A DNA stretch of 64,000 nucleotides. Origin: Oscillospiraceae bacterium Marseille-Q3528 (GTDB lineage Bacteria > Bacillota > Clostridia > Lachnospirales > Lachnospiraceae). The translations under genes were made by a program, and so were the position numbers. The stretch lies in contig JAGTTR010000007.1 in the NCBI GenBank assembly GCA_018223385.1, positions 77,152 to 141,151 on the forward strand, written 5' to 3'. How positions within the stretch are numbered: the first letter of the stretch is position 1; each line of letters opens with the position of its first letter. Positions 45,075 through 53,522 of the stretch are shown piece after piece. The notes under the pieces were generated by a model, which saw only the letters and a program-made list of their open reading frames with translations, was not told where the DNA came from and ran no database searches.

Positions 45075-45719
45075 TTATAAAGGAATCGTAAACTTTAACT
45101 TCGGCAAAAGCTGTTTCAGCACAAAGAGGCAGGCGATGAGCAGGGAGGGAAACAGGCAGGCCGCCATCCGCCAGGGGCCACCCGCAGTGATGAGCAGGTT
45201 GTAAATGGCGTGAAAGCCCACGCAGGTGCCCAGGATTCCCACAGCACCGGTCAGTGCCAGCCAGCGGCGGCGGAACACGTAGGAAATGCCAAATCCCGTG
45301 AGAATGCCGCAGAGGATGTGCAGCGCACCGGCGGAAATGCCGCGGATGAGCAGAAAATGAAAGTCTTCCGCACCGTTTTCTGTCAGGTAGCAGACATTTT
45401 CGAAGGTGGCGAAACCCACAGCGATGGCAATGGCCATGCCGGGCAGCTCCTTCGGCTCCGGCTCAAAGATGAGAAAATAGAACAGCAGGGGCAGAAGCTT
45501 CATGATTTCCTCGCAGACCGGTGCGATTTCAATGGCGGTCAGGGTGGCGTCACAACCATAATAGCCCATGAAAAAGCTGCTCACGTAGGCGGCCAGCAGG
45601 CAGACGGCCATGCCGATCACGGTGAACAGGGCAAAACGGCGGGTGCGGCCTTTTGTGAAAAACACGGACAGCAGCAGAGGGATGGCAAGACAGATGAAAA
45701 TGTTTTCAATATAGGTCAT
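45075..45719 (-). CDS. PrsW-family intramembrane metalloprotease
   Basis: A 214-residue polytopic protein with the PrsW motifs: P-V-C-E-E-I-M-K (Glu-Glu pair), F-A-T-F-E-N, and later helices with conserved His (GALHILCG and VGFHAIYN). In Bacillus, PrsW cuts an anti-sigma factor to release an ECF sigma factor. Here a sigma factor and a membrane protein overlap upstream, which supports the same logic. The start overlaps the stop of a frameshifted upstream gene in an ATGA junction. Confidence 0.85.
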   Translation of the reverse strand: MTYIENIFICLAIPLLLSVFFTKGRTRRFALFTVIGMAVCLLAAYVSSFFMGYYGCDATLTAIEIAPVCEEIMKLLPLLFYFLIFEPEPKELPGMAIAIAVGFATFENVCYLTENGAEDFHFLLIRGISAGALHILCGILTGFGISYVFRRRWLALTGAVGILGTCVGFHAIYNLLITAGGPWRMAACLFPSLLIACLFVLKQLLPKLKFTIPL

Positions 45720-46184
45720 GACGGTTTCACCTCCCGGAATGTCAGGGGCAGCAGGGCGACAAAGGCACAGGTCAGAGTAATGTTCACTGCGAAATACAGG
45801 TTAAAATGGGTGTAATCACTGAAAAAAGAAGAGACGGCATACAGAGCCACCTGCAAAACGACGCAGAGGAACAGAACCGCGTCGGTCTGCCGGCAGCGGG
45901 GCGAAATGGATGGACAGATGTTCTGACCGGAGCGCCTGCAGCGACAGATAGAAGAAATAAGCGGCCAGCCAGGAAATCTCTGCCACGTAGAAGACCTGGG
46001 GAAACATACCGAGGATGGCCAGATACAGCACCCAGTAAAGGGTTCCCATGGAAAAGCAGGCGTAAGCCAGGGCGAGGATCAGAAAACGGCGTTCCCGATA
46101 CCGGATGGAAAGACCGGTGGCGGTCAGTGCCGCGCACCAGAGAACGAGGATCTGAAAACAATTATCAATGACTTCAAAGTTCAT
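45716..46184 (-). pseudogene. Frameshifted multi-pass membrane protein gene
   Basis: Reading from ATG 46184 (AGGAGG upstream) gives four or so hydrophobic segments and then shifts to a non-hydrophobic tail that ends at 45816. One base removed from the C-run (plus-strand GGGG at 45898-45901) restores a frame with two more hydrophobic segments, ending in TGA at 45716-45718 that overlaps the ATG of the PrsW gene. The restored protein would have about 155 residues. The frameshift could be real, programmed, phase-variable or a sequencing error. Confidence 0.65.
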
Positions 46185-46524
46185 CTTCCCTGTCCTCCTG
46201 TTTTTTGCGGTCATTGTGCCTGCGCAGGCGGTAGAGCAGGATCGTGACACTCACCCCCAGCAGAAAGGAGAGCAGACCCATGAGAATATAGCCCAGTGCG
46301 GCATGACTTGCTACGAGACTTGCTGTCCCGGCAGTGTGGCTGACAGTTCCGGCGGCCGCACCGTGTATGAAGCCTGGCATCAGGATGCCGATGCCGACCA
46401 CAAGAAGCAGACAGGCTGCCATGCAGACTGCGGTTCGCAGCTGTCGGCGTCTGTTTTTTTGTTCTTTTCTGATTTCTGCCGTCCGCTCATGGATGAGACG
46501 GATGCGCTCCTCATTTGTCCGCAT
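46174..46524 (-). CDS. Membrane protein, candidate anti-sigma factor
   Basis: A 116-residue protein with a charged N-terminal cytoplasmic part of about 30 residues, a membrane segment (about 32-52), a small outside loop and a second segment (about 76-97), then a basic/acidic tail. It overlaps the end of the sigma factor gene by 14 bases. The order sigma-membrane protein-PrsW suggests an anti-sigma role, though no zinc anti-sigma motif is visible. It overlaps the frameshifted gene by 11 bases. Confidence 0.7.
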   Translation of the reverse strand: MRTNEERIRLIHERTAEIRKEQKNRRRQLRTAVCMAACLLLVVGIGILMPGFIHGAAAGTVSHTAGTASLVASHAALGYILMGLLSFLLGVSVTILLYRLRRHNDRKKQEDREDEL

Positions 46525-47107
46525 AGGAAAATCCCTCCTGCTCTAACATGGTTTTCAGACTCTGCTTGCCCCGGTGGATCAGGTTCGTGATCTGCTGTTC
46601 ACTTTTGCCCATGATGGCTCCGGCGCCGCGGTAGCTCATTCCTTCAAAATAGACGAGATACAGCGCTTCCCGGTACCGGACGTTGATCTTTCCCAGGGCA
46701 GCATACAGCTGACGCTTGCGCTCGTTTTGGATCAGCGCGGTGTCCGCCATCACAGTGTCCGACGGTTCGAAATCCAGATCTTCCAGTCGAAGGGAGAGAA
46801 GCCGGTGTTTTCTTGCGTGGCGCAGGGCCAGATGCCTTGCGGTCTTGTAAAGATATGCCTTGAAGCTGCCTTCACTGCTCAGCGGGCGTTCTTTTGCAAA
46901 AATCCGGGCAAAAGCTTCGATCATCAGGTCTTCCGCCTCGTGCATGTCCCGGATATAGCCGTTGATGTAGAAGGTCAGCGCATCGCTGTATTTTTCCACG
47001 AGAAGGTTGGCAGCACGCTCTTCCCCGTCCACGTATCGCCGGTATGCTGTTTCATCGGCAATGGCTTCTGTGCTTGGTATGGAATTGTCGTCTCCGTTTC
47101 TGGCCAT
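46511..47107 (-). CDS. RNA polymerase ECF-type sigma factor
   Basis: A 198-residue sigma-70 family protein. Region 2 covers about residues 30-95 (ANLLVEKYSDALTFYI, then DLMIEAFARIF), and region 4 covers about 130-190 with a helix-turn-helix ending in the segment MSYRGAGAIMGKSEQQITNL. The first 25 residues are extra. GGAGG lies before the ATG. It should direct its own genes and possibly others upon release from the membrane neighbours. Confidence 0.9.
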   Translation of the reverse strand: MARNGDDNSIPSTEAIADETAYRRYVDGEERAANLLVEKYSDALTFYINGYIRDMHEAEDLMIEAFARIFAKERPLSSEGSFKAYLYKTARHLALRHARKHRLLSLRLEDLDFEPSDTVMADTALIQNERKRQLYAALGKINVRYREALYLVYFEGMSYRGAGAIMGKSEQQITNLIHRGKQSLKTMLEQEGFSYADK

Positions 47108-47129
47108 TCGTTTCCTCCGTAGGTGTCTG

Positions 47130-47148
47130 ATGATACTGAGGGTATCAT
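47130..47148. promoter_or_regulatory. Inverted repeat in the sigma-factor leader
   Basis: ATGATAC and GTATCAT form a perfect 7-bp inverted repeat around 5 bases, just downstream of the promoter. It might be an operator or an RNA hairpin. Confidence 0.45.
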
Positions 47149-47158
47149 GTTTGACACT

Positions 47159-47187
47159 ATTATATATACATTTGGGCAGAAAAACAA
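47159..47187 (-). promoter_or_regulatory. Promoter of the sigma-factor cluster
   Basis: On the minus strand TTGTTT (47182-47187), 17 bases, TATAAT (47159-47164). Confidence 0.55.
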
Positions 47188-47273
47188 GAAACTTTCATAG
47201 GTAAAAAAAGGTATCCACCGCCGGAGATTTGGTGTAGAATAAAAGTAATTGTGATAAGATTGGGGATACTTTC

Positions 47274-48026
47274 ATGGAAGAGATCAGACTGAACAAATTT
47301 ATCAGCGAGGCGGGGGTGTGTTCCCGGCGGGAGGCCGACCGGCGCATCGAGGAAGGCCGGGTGCGGGTGGACGGCATCGTGGCAGCTGTGGGTACACGCA
47401 TTCATCCCGGGCAGCGGGTGGAAGTGGATGGACAGCTGATTTCCAGGGAAGAGGAACGGATTTTTCTGGCAGTGCACAAGCCGAAAGGGATTGTATGCAC
47501 GGCAGATCCCAGAGAGAAAGACAATCTGATCAATTTTCTGCATTTTCCGAAGAAGATCACCTATCTGGGGCGGCTGGACAAGGATTCCACCGGACTGATC
47601 CTTATGACCAACGACGGGGAGATCAACAACCGGATGATGCGGGCCAGGAATCATCATGAGAAAGAATATCAGGTAACGGTGGACAGACCGGTGACGGAGG
47701 CATTCCTGGAAGGGATGGCCGCCGGGGTGCCCATTCTGGACACGGTGACGCGCAGGTGCCGGATCTGGAAAACCGGGGAGAAGTCTTTTCAGATCGTACT
47801 GACCCAGGGGCTGAACCGGCAGATCCGTCGGATGTGTGAGTATTTCGGCTACCGGGTAAAGCGGCTGCATCGGGTGCGGGTGATGAATGTTACGCTGGGC
47901 GATCTGCCCGTGGGGGCATACCGGTATCTGACGGCGGAGGAGATCGCGGAGCTGGAGCGGCTGACCGCAGCAGATACAGAAAAACAGGGAGCAGGCAGAT
48001 CAGGTGCCAGCCAGAACAGGAGTTAA
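47274..48026 (+). CDS. RsuA/RluB/RluF-family rRNA pseudouridine synthase
   Basis: A 250-residue enzyme with an N-terminal S4 RNA-binding domain (about 3-60: RLNKFISEAGVCSRREADRR) and a catalytic domain with Asp102 in LGRLDKDSTGL. The DKDS form of this motif and the length point to the RluF subgroup (23S position 2604 in E. coli), but RluB/E-type targets are not excluded. The rest of the family signature LNRQIRRMCEYFGY is present. ligA follows after 5 bases. Confidence 0.9.
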   Translation: MEEIRLNKFISEAGVCSRREADRRIEEGRVRVDGIVAAVGTRIHPGQRVEVDGQLISREEERIFLAVHKPKGIVCTADPREKDNLINFLHFPKKITYLGRLDKDSTGLILMTNDGEINNRMMRARNHHEKEYQVTVDRPVTEAFLEGMAAGVPILDTVTRRCRIWKTGEKSFQIVLTQGLNRQIRRMCEYFGYRVKRLHRVRVMNVTLGDLPVGAYRYLTAEEIAELERLTAADTEKQGAGRSGASQNRS

Positions 48027-48031
48027 AATAG

Positions 48032-49996
48032 ATGGCAGATCAGAAAATGGAACGGATGAAGGAACTTGTGACGAGGCTTCGGGCAGCTTCCCGGGCATAT
48101 TATCAGGAGAGCCGGGAGCTGATGAGCAATTATGAATACGACAGCCTGTACGATGAGCTGACGGCGCTGGAGAAGGAGACCGGCACGGTGCTGGCGGGAA
48201 GCCCCACGGTCAATGTGGGATATGAGGTGGTGTCAGAGCTTCCCAAGGAACGTCATGAGCAGCCCATGCTGTCTCTGGACAAGACGAAAAGTGTGGAAGA
48301 GCTGGCGGCTTTTGCAGGAGAACACAGAAGCCTGCTGTCCTGGAAGCTGGATGGCCTGACCATCGTGCTTACTTATCGGGATGGCGCCCTTTTTAAGGCC
48401 GTTACCCGGGGAAACGGGGAAGTGGGAGAGGTCATCACGGGCAATGCCCGGGTATTTTGCAACATCCCGCTGCATATCGCCTATGAGGGCGAGCTGATCC
48501 TCCGGGGCGAGGCGGTGATCCGCTACTCGGATTTTGAAAAAATCAACGAGGCCATCCCGGATGTGGATGCCAAATATAAGAACCCGCGGAATCTGTGCAG
48601 CGGTTCCGTGCGGCAGCTGAACAGCCAGATCACAGCCGAGCGGAATGTGAATTTCTTCGCCTTTTCTCTTGTGAAAGCGGACGGTGTGGATTTTGAAAAT
48701 TCCCGGGAAAAGCAGTTCCTCTGGCTGAAGGAGCAGGGCTTTGAGGTGGTGGAATACCAGGTGGTGACCGCAGAAAATATGCAGGAGACGGTACAGTGGT
48801 TTGCCGGGAAAATCCAGGATAACGATTTTCCGTCGGACGGTCTGGTGCTTCTGTATGACGATATCACCTACGGGGATTCCCTGGGGCGCACGGCCAAGTT
48901 CCCACGGAATTCCATCGCTTTCAAATGGCAGGATGAGACAGAGAAAACCCACCTGCTGGAGATGGAGTGGAGTGCATCCCGAACGGGACTGATCAATCCG
49001 GTGGCGATCTTTGAGCCGGTACAGCTGGAGGGCACCAGTGTTTCCCGGGCGTCCGTTCACAATGTGAGCATCGTGAAAAGCCTGGAGCTGGGCATCGGGG
49101 ATGAGCTGGAAGTATATAAGGCCAACATGATCATTCCCCAGATCGCGGAAAATCTGACGAGAAGCGGTACCCTGGAGATCCCGAAGGTCTGTCCGGTGTG
49201 CGGCGGTGAGGCGGTGATCCGCCAGGCCAACGATGTGGAGGTGCTTTACTGCACGAACCCGGCCTGCCAGGCCAAGAAGATCAAGCTGTTTGCCCTGATG
49301 GCCAGCCGAGATGCGCTGAACATCGACGGCCTTTCCGAGGCAACGCTGGAAAAATTCATCGGCAGGGGATTTATCCACGAGGCGGCCGACCTGTTCCACC
49401 TGGATCGGCACCGGGAAGATATTATAAATATGGAAGGATTTGGTGAAAAATCCTACAACAACCTGATGGAAAGTGTGGATCGCGCCAGACACACGACACT
49501 GGCCCGGGTGATCTACAGCCTGGGCATTGAAAATGTGGGGCTGTCCAACGCGAAGCTGCTGTGCCGGGCCTTTGGCAACGATCTGGAAGCGCTGAAAAAC
49601 GCGGACGAGGAAGTCTTAAGCGGTGTGCCGGGCATCGGCGGCGTCATCGCAGGCTCCATCCGCAGCTTTTTTGCGGATGCTGGGCAGATGGAACGGCTGG
49701 ATCACCTGCTGGCGGAGCTGACGCTGGAGGAAGAGGCGACAGAACAGCAGGAGCAGGTGCTGGCAGGGAAGACCTTTGTTATCACCGGCAGTGTGCACCA
49801 TTTCGCCAACCGGAATGAACTGAAGGCGAAGATCGAGTCTCTGGGAGGCAAGGCCACCGGCTCGGTAACGTCCAAGACCGATTACCTGATCAACAACGAT
49901 ACCCAGTCTTCCTCTTCCAAGAATAAGAAGGCGAAGGAGCTGGGCGTGCCGATTTTATCCGAAGAAGCGTTTCTGGAGCTGATAGGAGAAGGATAA
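48032..49996 (+). CDS. ligA: NAD-dependent DNA ligase
   Basis: A 654-residue LigA of near normal length. In order: NAD-binding Ia region (YYQESRELMSNYEYDSLYDEL), adenylation domain with nucleophile Lys105 in SWKLDGLT, OB fold, four-Cys zinc site (CPVCGG, then CTNPAC), helix-hairpin-helix repeats and a BRCT domain from about residue 578. The motif I is SWKLDG where ELKIDG is common, a variation also seen in some clostridial proteins. It seals nicks in DNA using NAD. Confidence 0.94.
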   Translation: MADQKMERMKELVTRLRAASRAYYQESRELMSNYEYDSLYDELTALEKETGTVLAGSPTVNVGYEVVSELPKERHEQPMLSLDKTKSVEELAAFAGEHRSLLSWKLDGLTIVLTYRDGALFKAVTRGNGEVGEVITGNARVFCNIPLHIAYEGELILRGEAVIRYSDFEKINEAIPDVDAKYKNPRNLCSGSVRQLNSQITAERNVNFFAFSLVKADGVDFENSREKQFLWLKEQGFEVVEYQVVTAENMQETVQWFAGKIQDNDFPSDGLVLLYDDITYGDSLGRTAKFPRNSIAFKWQDETEKTHLLEMEWSASRTGLINPVAIFEPVQLEGTSVSRASVHNVSIVKSLELGIGDELEVYKANMIIPQIAENLTRSGTLEIPKVCPVCGGEAVIRQANDVEVLYCTNPACQAKKIKLFALMASRDALNIDGLSEATLEKFIGRGFIHEAADLFHLDRHREDIINMEGFGEKSYNNLMESVDRARHTTLARVIYSLGIENVGLSNAKLLCRAFGNDLEALKNADEEVLSGVPGIGGVIAGSIRSFFADAGQMERLDHLLAELTLEEEATEQQEQVLAGKTFVITGSVHHFANRNELKAKIESLGGKATGSVTSKTDYLINNDTQSSSSKNKKAKELGVPILSEEAFLELIGEG

Positions 49997-49998
49997 GT

Positions 49999-51594
49999 AT
50001 GAGAGATCTGCGAATGAAGAGAAGAAGGGAGGGGGTACCTCCCATGGAACACAGAGGAAAGCGCAAGCTGCTGCGGTTCGTGTTTGGACGGACGATGATC
50101 CTGGTGATCATGCTGCTGCTGCAGCTGCTGGTGCTGGTGGCCTCGGCCAGATGGCTCCAGGATTACCGGGGCGTCTTTAATTTTGCCATGACGGTGTTCG
50201 GCGTGCTGGCGATTATCTGGGTGGTGAATGAGAGGGCAGAGCCGTCGTTTCGGATCATGTGGCTTGTCATCATTGCGGCGGCGCCGGTGTTCGGTGTGCT
50301 GCTGTACATATTTGTCAAGATGCAGATTGGCACGAAAATGACCAATCAACGGCTGGGCAGCATCATCCGGGAGACGAGAAGCCTGTTGAAGCAGGATCCG
50401 GACGTGAAGCGGGATCTGGTGGAGGTCAGCCCCCTGACCGCCCGGTTTTCTACCTATATGAGCGAGTATGCGGGATTTCCCATTTATCGGAATACAGAGG
50501 CGAAATATTTTCCCCTGGGAGATGACGCTTTCGAGGAAATGAAGATCCAGCTGGAAAAAGCGGAAAAATTTATTTTCCTGGAATATTTTATCCTGGCACC
50601 CGGTGTCATGTGGGATGCTATTTTGGAAATCCTGGAGCGGAAGGTGAAGGAGGGCGTGGAGGTGCGGCTTATGTACGACGGCACCTGCTGTTTTTCACTG
50701 CTGCCCCATGATTATCCGAAGGAAATGGAAAAACGGGGCATCCAGTGCAAGGTGTTCATGCCGTTGAAGCCCGTGCTTTCCACCAGCCAGAACAACCGGG
50801 ATCACCGGAAAATCCTCATCGTGGACGGCAAGGTGGCGTTCACCGGCGGCATCAATCTGGCCGACGAGTACATCAACCAGAAGGTGCGTTTCGGCCACTG
50901 GAAGGATACGGCGGTGATGATCCACGGCGATGCGGTCATGAGCTTTACGTTGATGTTTTTGCAGGTGTGGGATATCACGGAAAAATATTTGGATTCCTTC
51001 GAAAATTATATTGTAAAGGATCTGAAAAAAATCGCTCTGCAGTCCGACGGTTACGTGCTGCCCTACTCCGACAGCCCGCTGGATGACGAGCGGGTGGGTG
51101 AGGAAGTGTACCTGAACATGATCCATACGGCCACCCGCTATGTGCACATCATGACGCCGTATCTGATCCTGGATCACGAGATGCTGGATTCCCTGCAGCA
51201 CGCCGGGAAAAAGGGACTGGACGTGAAGATCATCATGCCCCACATTCCGGACAAGTGGTACGCGTTCTGGCTGGCCAAGACGTATTACGAGGAGCTGATC
51301 CGGGCAGGCGTGGAGATTTACGAGTACACGCCGGGATTTGTACATGCCAAGAGCTTTGTCACCGATGACAAAAAAGCAGCGGTGGGTACCATAAACCTGG
51401 ACTTTCGCAGCCTGTATCTTCATTTTGAGTGCGGCATCTTTTTCTATAAAAATAAGATTGTCAAAGAAGTAGAAGAAGATTTTTCCCGGACATTGAAAAG
51501 CTGCCAGCGGGTGACTCTGACAGACTGCAGGAATCTGGCCTGGTACAAAAAGCTGGTGGGCAGTCTGCTTCGGATTGTCGCACCTTTAATGTAA
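49999..51594 (+). CDS. Cardiolipin synthase (two PLD motifs)
   Basis: A 531-residue phospholipase D-type enzyme with two N-terminal membrane segments (about 30-80) and two HxK motifs: H-R-K-I-L-I-V-D near residue 272 and H-A-K-S-F-V-T-D near 452. It joins two phosphatidylglycerol molecules into cardiolipin. Two starts compete: ATG 49999 with GGAGAAGGA, and ATG 50044, where the ribosome site GGGAGG is part of a palindrome with CCTCCC. ligA ends 2 bases upstream. Confidence 0.93.
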   Translation: MRDLRMKRRREGVPPMEHRGKRKLLRFVFGRTMILVIMLLLQLLVLVASARWLQDYRGVFNFAMTVFGVLAIIWVVNERAEPSFRIMWLVIIAAAPVFGVLLYIFVKMQIGTKMTNQRLGSIIRETRSLLKQDPDVKRDLVEVSPLTARFSTYMSEYAGFPIYRNTEAKYFPLGDDAFEEMKIQLEKAEKFIFLEYFILAPGVMWDAILEILERKVKEGVEVRLMYDGTCCFSLLPHDYPKEMEKRGIQCKVFMPLKPVLSTSQNNRDHRKILIVDGKVAFTGGINLADEYINQKVRFGHWKDTAVMIHGDAVMSFTLMFLQVWDITEKYLDSFENYIVKDLKKIALQSDGYVLPYSDSPLDDERVGEEVYLNMIHTATRYVHIMTPYLILDHEMLDSLQHAGKKGLDVKIIMPHIPDKWYAFWLAKTYYEELIRAGVEIYEYTPGFVHAKSFVTDDKKAAVGTINLDFRSLYLHFECGIFFYKNKIVKEVEEDFSRTLKSCQRVTLTDCRNLAWYKKLVGSLLRIVAPLM

Positions 51595-51599
51595 ATTTC

Positions 51600-51628
51600 T
51601 TGTCGATTTTACAAAAGGGTGCTATAAT
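51600..51628 (+). promoter_or_regulatory. Promoter of metA
   Basis: TTGTCG, 17 bases, TATAAT; 41 bases before the metA start. The short leader leaves no room for an S-box or other SAM riboswitch. Confidence 0.7.
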
Positions 51629-51669
51629 AGCGAACATAAACGTTTAGAAAAGACAGGTGGAGAGTTTTT

Positions 51670-52599
51670 ATGCCAATCAGAGTTCAGGGAGACCTGCCCG
51701 TAAAAGAAATACTGGAAGAAGAAAATATATTTGTCATGGATGAGCACCGGGCCATGCACCAGGACATCCGACCGCTTCAGATTGCGATTCTGAATCTGAT
51801 GCCCATTAAGGAGGACACGGAGCTGCAGCTGCTGCGTTCCCTGTCCAATACCCCGCTGCAGGTGGATATCACGTTCGTGACGGTCAGCAGTCATGAATCC
51901 AAGAATACGTCTATGAGCCATCTGAATAAATTTTATGTGACCTTTGATGAGATCCGTAAGAAAAAATTCGACGGCATGATCATCACCGGTGCCCCGGTGG
52001 AGCAGATGGAATATGAGGAAGTGGACTACTGGGAAGAGATCACGAAGATCATGGAGTGGACGAAGACCCATGTCACTTCCACCATGCATCTGTGCTGGGC
52101 GGCCCAGGCCGGTCTGTACTATCACTACGGCATTCCCAAATATCAGCTGCCCCAGAAGATGTTCGGTCTGTTCTGGCATAAGGTATATAACCGGAAGGTG
52201 CCGCTGGTACGGGGATTTGACGATGTATTCCTGGCCCCTCATTCCCGCCACACGGAGGTGCGGATGGAGGATGTCCGGGCGTGTGAGGCACTGACCGTGC
52301 TGGCAGAATCCGACGAGGCCGGGCTGTTCTTGGCCATGGCCGGGGACGGCAAGCAGATTTTTGTCATGGGACATCCGGAATATGACCGGGTAACCCTGGA
52401 TCAGGAATATCACCGCGACCTGGAAAAAGGTCTTGACATTCAACTTCCTAAGAACTATTATCAAAATGGTGACTCGGAAGTAAAACCGCTGCTCCGGTGG
52501 AGAGCCCATGCCAACAACCTGTATACGAACTGGCTGAACTACTATGTATACCAGGTAACGCCATATGAGCTTCCAGATGATGAGACAGCAGAATCATAG
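51670..52599 (+). CDS. metA: Homoserine O-acetyltransferase (MetA/MetAS family)
   Basis: A 309-residue enzyme of the glutamine-amidotransferase-like MetA family. The nucleophile is Cys142 ([15 protein letters not shown]), with His and Glu in MGHPEYD. Position 111 is Glu (TGAPVEQ), the residue that in this family goes with acetyl-CoA use; succinyl-CoA enzymes have Gly there. The product O-acetylhomoserine feeds methionine synthesis by sulfhydrylation. The promoter is at 51600-51628. Confidence 0.93.
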   Translation: MPIRVQGDLPVKEILEEENIFVMDEHRAMHQDIRPLQIAILNLMPIKEDTELQLLRSLSNTPLQVDITFVTVSSHESKNTSMSHLNKFYVTFDEIRKKKFDGMIITGAPVEQMEYEEVDYWEEITKIMEWTKTHVTSTMHLCWAAQAGLYYHYGIPKYQLPQKMFGLFWHKVYNRKVPLVRGFDDVFLAPHSRHTEVRMEDVRACEALTVLAESDEAGLFLAMAGDGKQIFVMGHPEYDRVTLDQEYHRDLEKGLDIQLPKNYYQNGDSEVKPLLRWRAHANNLYTNWLNYYVYQVTPYELPDDETAES

Positions 52600-52662
52600 A
52601 AAGTATGCCGGGTGTTTTGCACAGGCAGCGCCATGGCGAAGATGGATCGGGAGGATCATACG

Positions 52663-53286
52663 TTGAGAAAAAAATCACATATTTCTCTGGCACAGTACAT
52701 TGTCAGAAACATGGAAGAGCAGAAGCTGGCAGACCACAGAAAGGCATTTTATCTTGGAAGTATTTTGCCGGACTGCAAGCCTTCCTTTCTGAGCACAAAG
52801 CACGAGTTTAACGGAACTTTTCTGAAAGTGAAACAGGACATCCGTGCACTGGTGGAGGATCTGGAGCTTTATGAGAATAACCAGCGGGCGTTCATGCGCC
52901 ACCTGGGTGAGGTGATCCATTATCTGGCGGACTATTTTACCTTCCCCCACAACACGATCTACCCCGGCAACCTGAAAGATCACTGCGTATACGAAGGCGA
53001 GATGAAGCTTTACCTGCGGCAGTACCTGCTGGATGGCAGAGCAAGAGCCGAGCAGAAAGCACCGGTGAAGCTTGCTTCCCTGGAACAGCTGTATGCGTTC
53101 ATCCAGAGGACCCACGATGAGTACCTGCAGATGAAGCATTCCATCGAGGAAGACTGCCGCTACATTGTAAACCTGTGCTATCAGGTGGTGACGACGATCA
53201 TCGAGCTGTTCACCGCCAACTGCCATCAGGCAGCCCTTGCGCAGAATGATATGTTTTCTGGCCATCTGCTGGGTGGTACTATATAA
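52663..53286 (+). CDS. Zinc-dependent phospholipase C-like protein
   Basis: A 207-residue protein (from TTG 52663) with His residues spaced as in zinc-dependent phospholipase C-type and S1/P1-like folds: H near the N-terminus (KKSHISLAQ), the LGSILPDCKPSF loop with Asp, then HLGEVIHYLADYFTFPHN. No signal peptide is visible, which is unusual for a secreted enzyme. TTG 52663 follows GGGAGG by 8 bases; ATG 52633 or 52642 are alternatives. The substrate is not known. Confidence 0.75.
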   Translation: MRKKSHISLAQYIVRNMEEQKLADHRKAFYLGSILPDCKPSFLSTKHEFNGTFLKVKQDIRALVEDLELYENNQRAFMRHLGEVIHYLADYFTFPHNTIYPGNLKDHCVYEGEMKLYLRQYLLDGRARAEQKAPVKLASLEQLYAFIQRTHDEYLQMKHSIEEDCRYIVNLCYQVVTTIIELFTANCHQAALAQNDMFSGHLLGGTI

Positions 53287-53289
53287 TGA

Positions 53290-53306
53290 GCGCAGGGAAA
53301 AACAAG
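53290..53306. repeat. 17-base repeat, copy 1
   Basis: GCGCAGGGAAAAACAAG, directly after the phospholipase C-like gene stop; identical to 59775-59791. Confidence 0.7.
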
Positions 53307-53307
53307 C

Positions 53308-53397
53308 GGCTGCGATAGCAGACATTTGTTTTTCACAAGCCATCAACGAAGGTTCCGCCTGCGATAGCAGGCAGTAGAGCGCGATAGCGCGGGAACC
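53308..53397. repeat. Cluster of GATA-loop hairpins
   Basis: Three palindromes with GATA in the loop: GGCTGCGATAGCAGAC-type near 53308, GCCTGC-GATA-GCAGGC at 53357-53372 (same as 4915-4930 inverted), and GCGC-GATA-GCGC near 53379. The last two are enclosed by GGTTCC (53351-53356) and GGAACC (about 53392-53397), so a three-way junction can form. Confidence 0.7.
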
Positions 53398-53447
53398 TGA
53401 GTTTAAGAGGCAGCGCGGGTTTGTGATATAAAACAAGAATAACGAGT

Positions 53448-53481
53448 GGCCCCTTCTGTCATACAACTGGCGGGAGGGGTC
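53448..53481 (+). terminator. Possible terminator before the amidohydrolase gene
   Basis: GGCCCCTTCTG pairs with CGGGAGGGGTC (11 positions with G-U) around 12 bases; the tail TTATT is only weakly T-rich. An AT-rich stretch with TATAAT at 53496-53501 follows. Confidence 0.5.
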
Positions 53482-53522
53482 TTATTATATAATGATATAA
53501 TATAGAAGAAACGGAGACAGCC

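Noticed and set aside
48233..49492. Long minus-strand gene of 419 codons
   Set aside because: It is antisense to ligA and has the composition of a shadow frame.
51629..51669. SAM riboswitch ahead of metA
   Set aside because: Only about 41 bases separate the promoter from the start codon, too few for any known SAM riboswitch.
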